Both the position numbers and the translations under genes were made by a program. Below are positions 61,846 through 64,000 of a DNA stretch of 64,000 nucleotides, one piece after another. Each line of letters opens with the position of its first letter. Within the stretch, counting starts at the first letter, position 1. The DNA lies in NCBI RefSeq assembly GCF_965283645.1, contig NZ_CBDIPG010000001.1:3844001-3908000 (forward strand), in the 5' to 3' direction. Source of the stretch: Kordia sp965283645 (GTDB lineage: Bacteria > Bacteroidota > Bacteroidia > Flavobacteriales > Flavobacteriaceae). Below the pieces are notes generated by a model. That model saw only the letters and a program-made list of their open reading frames with translations. It was not told the origin of the DNA and did not search any database.

Positions 61846-62455
61846 TAAAATAAAAGAATTAATGGATGACGAAAATCAAAATGATTTTCAGTTGCCAACC
61901 AGTTTAGAAAACTTAAAAGGAAGTCAAATGCCTATTGCAAAAATTCGTAAAACAATGAAAGGTGAAATAGCCATACAATTGGTTGGAATTGTATTATTTT
62001 TTGCTGTTCCATTTTTTGTAAATATGTATGAATTGCCACGTGCCGTGTACTTTATATTTATGTTTATTACAAGTTTGATGACACTTGGGTATTTGGCGAA
62101 AATGGGTTGGTTTTTACGCAGAACTTCAAATGTGGGACAACAAACAAAAGAAACTATTTTAAATTTTATTCACGATATAAAATTAACAATGGAAGTATAC
62201 AAAACAGGAATTATTGCAGGTTCGTTATTATTGCCAGTTTCTGTAACAGCCATTTTTATGGGATCGGAGCAATACGGGAAAGATCGTTTTTCAGAATGGT
62301 TTTTGTTGCAAATGCCAACAACAACATTGATATTAGTGATATTAGGATATTTACTGTCGGTAGTATTTATATATTATGTTACCGTAAAATGGGCAGATAA
62401 ATTGTATGGTGTGCATGTGCGAAAATTGGAAGAAATTTTAACGCAAATGAAATAG
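61835..62455 (+). CDS. Membrane protein coupled to the ECF sigma factor
   Basis: 206 residues with four membrane helices (about 50-68, 74-92, 127-148, 165-188) and a charged N-terminus. It overlaps the sigma-factor gene by 11 bases. This is the position of an anti-sigma factor, but no ASD/zinc-binding motif (HxxxCxxC) is visible, so the role is inferred from context alone. Confidence 0.72.
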   Translation: MDFDKIKELMDDENQNDFQLPTSLENLKGSQMPIAKIRKTMKGEIAIQLVGIVLFFAVPFFVNMYELPRAVYFIFMFITSLMTLGYLAKMGWFLRRTSNVGQQTKETILNFIHDIKLTMEVYKTGIIAGSLLLPVSVTAIFMGSEQYGKDRFSEWFLLQMPTTTLILVILGYLLSVVFIYYVTVKWADKLYGVHVRKLEEILTQMK

Positions 62456-62522
62456 TAGCCTTTAGACGCGCTTTACCTTTAATATCGCTTCGCTCAATTC
62501 AAGAATTTAAAAATTCAATGAT

Positions 62523-62807
62523 TCAAGGTTGTTGATACTGTTTCTTGATTTTCCGAACAGTTTCAGACCATATGTCCGTGTTTGCATCTCCTAAATATCC
62601 CTTACTTGCTCCAACTTTTTTAATCAAACATCTACCAAATATGACATTATCTTCGGAGAAATATCCTATAATATTGTCTTTGGCATGACCTTCTCCAAAA
62701 TATTCTGCATAGACTTTTTTATTTCCAATACCTAATTCGAGATTGCCATCAATTTTTTTAATTGGTTTCGTAAATTTTTGACCATTCTTTTTTCTAATTA
62801 CTGCCAA
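62523..62807 (-). CDS. Small uncharacterised protein
   Basis: 94 residues, basic. Visible stretches are KKIDGNLELGIGNKKVYAEY, GEGHAKDNIIGYFSEDNVIF and ANTDIWSETVRKIKKQY. It has no signal peptide and no known motif that I recognise. It is convergent with the sigma-factor operon. Gene call based on length, start codon and typical codon use only. Confidence 0.55.
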   Translation of the reverse strand: MAVIRKKNGQKFTKPIKKIDGNLELGIGNKKVYAEYFGEGHAKDNIIGYFSEDNVIFGRCLIKKVGASKGYLGDANTDIWSETVRKIKKQYQQP

Positions 62808-62963
62808 CGGTTTGTGTGTAAAAAATAGTGACTGTTAAGCACTAATTTTTCGGTTAAATAGAAATCCTGAATTTATAAAATTTATTTTCGTTTTAGTACC
62901 TAAGCTACTATTTTTTATACGTTGTTGTACACAGAATTTCTATTCAATCTACCTATTAATTAC

Positions 62964-62971
62964 TATATTTG
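62964..62971 (+). promoter_or_regulatory. -7 box of the thiamine transcript
   Basis: TATATTTG fits TAnnTTTG and lies just five bases before the TPP riboswitch aptamer. Transcription would therefore start inside or at its 5' edge. Confidence 0.55.
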
Positions 62972-62975
62972 CCAA

Positions 62976-63053
62976 GCTTTAGGGGTATTCTATATAAGAA
63001 TTGAGAGAGTCCCTTTGAACCTGATATGGTTAACACTATCGTAGGGAAAAGTC
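62976..63053 (+). promoter_or_regulatory. TPP riboswitch (THI element)
   Basis: The aptamer core is close to consensus: AGGGGT at the 5' side, TTGAGA in place of CTGAGA, then CCCTTTGAACCTGATATGGT, TAACACTATCGTAGGGAAAA and GT. Thiamine pyrophosphate is expected to bind here. Downstream (63067-63083) a small AGTGAGA/TTTCACT hairpin may belong to the expression platform. It precedes tenA by 84 bases. The rest of the gap 62808-63137 is empty. Confidence 0.92.
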
Positions 63054-63137
63054 TAATAATTAAATAAGTGAGAACTTTTCACTTTCCTTAATCAGGCTTG
63101 TCTATCTATATTTTTATTAAATTAAACTATAAACAAT

Positions 63138-63797
63138 ATGACTTGGTCAGATAAATCTTGGAAAACAATTGAACCTATTTTTAACTCAATTTTAAAAATG
63201 CCCTTTATTCAGGAATTGATGAATGGCAATTTAAATAAAGAAAAGTTTAAGTTTTACATGCAACAAGATTCTAAATATTTAGAAAATTTCGGAAAAACTT
63301 TATCCTTGTTGGCATCAAAAAGTTATAATATTAAAGAAACAATATCTCTTTTACATTTTGCTGAAACTGCAATTATTGCCGAAAGAGAATTGCATGAGTT
63401 CTATTTTAAAGATTTTAATATTGTTCCGTCAGCTGTTATTGAGCCTGTAATTCATCACTATATAAGCCATATCAAAGCGATTTCTGCGTTCGAATCAATT
63501 GAGGTTGGCATGGCGTCAGTATTGCCTTGCTTTTGGATTTATAAAAAAGTTGGAGAATATATCTACGAAAATCAAAAAAGTAAAAATAACCCATATCAAA
63601 AATGGATAGACACATATGCTGGTAATGATTTTGATTTCATAGTGAAAGATGCAATTAGTATTTGTGACAATTTAGCTTTACATGCATCAACAAAAAATCA
63701 GACGCGAATGACAGAAGTTTTTATTACATCTGCACGGTTAGAATTTGAGTTTTGGGATTCATCCTATAAAATGAAAAAATGGCAAAGTTTTGAATAA
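63138..63797 (+). CDS. tenA: TenA-family thiaminase II / thiamine salvage enzyme
   Basis: 219 residues, all-helical TenA fold. Active-site features of the Cys type are visible: the substrate loop FKFYMQQDSKYLENFGKT, the Cys in MASVLPCFWIYKKVGEYI and the terminal Glu in SARLEFEFWDSSYKMKKW. TenA hydrolyses aminopyrimidine intermediates so that thiamine can be salvaged. Its place under a TPP riboswitch supports the role. The HAD gene overlaps its stop by one base (TAATGG). Confidence 0.9.
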   Translation: MTWSDKSWKTIEPIFNSILKMPFIQELMNGNLNKEKFKFYMQQDSKYLENFGKTLSLLASKSYNIKETISLLHFAETAIIAERELHEFYFKDFNIVPSAVIEPVIHHYISHIKAISAFESIEVGMASVLPCFWIYKKVGEYIYENQKSKNNPYQKWIDTYAGNDFDFIVKDAISICDNLALHASTKNQTRMTEVFITSARLEFEFWDSSYKMKKWQSFE

Positions 63798-64000
63798 TGG
63801 ATGAAAAAATAGAAGCAGTAATTTTTGATATGGATGGTGTCTTAATTGATTCTGAACCTTTTTGGCAAATTGCAGAGAAAAAAGTTTTTACTTCATTGGG
63901 TGTGACCCTAAATTCAAAATTATGCAAACAAACAAAATTTATGACCACAACTGAGGTTACAAAATTTTGGTATACTCATTATCAATGGAAAGGAAAGTCT
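63797..64000 (+). CDS. HAD-superfamily phosphatase, N-terminal part (runs off the right edge)
   Basis: 68 codons are visible from the ATG at 63797 and the frame is still open at 64000. Motif I is intact (EAVIFDMDGVLIDSEPFW, nucleophile D11). Cap and motifs II-IV lie beyond the window. It is coupled to tenA and under the TPP riboswitch, so a phosphatase acting on a thiamine intermediate such as thiamine monophosphate is inferred. Subfamily IA is suggested by the start. Confidence 0.85.
   Translation, partial: MDEKIEAVIFDMDGVLIDSEPFWQIAEKKVFTSLGVTLNSKLCKQTKFMTTTEVTKFWYTHYQWKGKS

Noticed and set aside
1..64000. CRISPR array, tRNA, rRNA or insertion sequence
   Set aside because: No regular spacer-repeat array, no cloverleaf-like or rRNA sequence and no transposase motif were seen in reading both strands.

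Overview
The window is about 64 kb of AT-rich DNA from the Bacteroidota, almost certainly a marine-type Flavobacteriaceae. Several things point there: Bacteroidota -7 promoter boxes (TAnnTTTG) ahead of many genes, a carboxypeptidase-regulatory plus TonB receptor, TPR-AraC regulators, DUF6090 and DUF547 proteins, mevalonate-pathway enzymes, and small GG-leader peptides of the kind abundant in Kordia. The genus is inference. No rRNA, tRNA, CRISPR array, insertion sequence or phage block was seen. The window reads as chromosomal, with small accessory islands between housekeeping operons.

Left part (1-16 kb): a secreted protein cut by the window edge, a beta-helix lipoprotein and a TonB receptor face a PhoB/PhoR-like two-component system. 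Next come a glycosyltransferase, trmB, a LysE exporter and an alkyltransferase-like DNA repair protein. Two tandem-duplicated Cys-containing RiPP-like precursors follow, beside a TPR-AraC regulator. An iron-sulfur block then encodes an Mrp ATPase, an Nfu scaffold, a ferredoxin reductase and a [2Fe-2S] ferredoxin.

Middle part (16-41 kb): a SymE-like toxin gene is divergent from an XRE regulator, with palindromic operators between them. Further on are a GAF-like protein, an HD-PycTM fusion, a 1229-residue metallophosphoesterase / kinase-like / outer-membrane barrel fusion, an esterase, a LytS/LytR-type pair, a leaderless GH25 lysozyme-like protein, the mvaD / mevalonate kinase / UbiA prenyltransferase operon, a nitrilase, and an RluB-like protein whose catalytic Asp is Glu.

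Right part (41-64 kb): a lipoprotein-anchored TPR sensor kinase is split by a seven-A run and is followed by its response regulator. Then come a three-gene glycosyltransferase operon, a NosR-like iron-sulfur membrane protein with a flavin reductase, outer-membrane and glycoside hydrolase genes, an epimerase whose C-terminus is encoded by a dispersed hairpin repeat, and two more GG-leader peptides. One of these peptides has only 30 residues. A TraB protein, an ECF sigma factor with a membrane partner, and a TPP riboswitch ahead of tenA and a HAD phosphatase close the window.

Dispersed hairpins (ATTCCTGC...GCAGGAAT and relatives) recur in intergenic gaps. The most unusual items are the phosphatase-kinase-barrel fusion, the HD-PycTM fusion, the set of orphan RiPP precursors, the SymE/XRE module and the poly-A split kinase.
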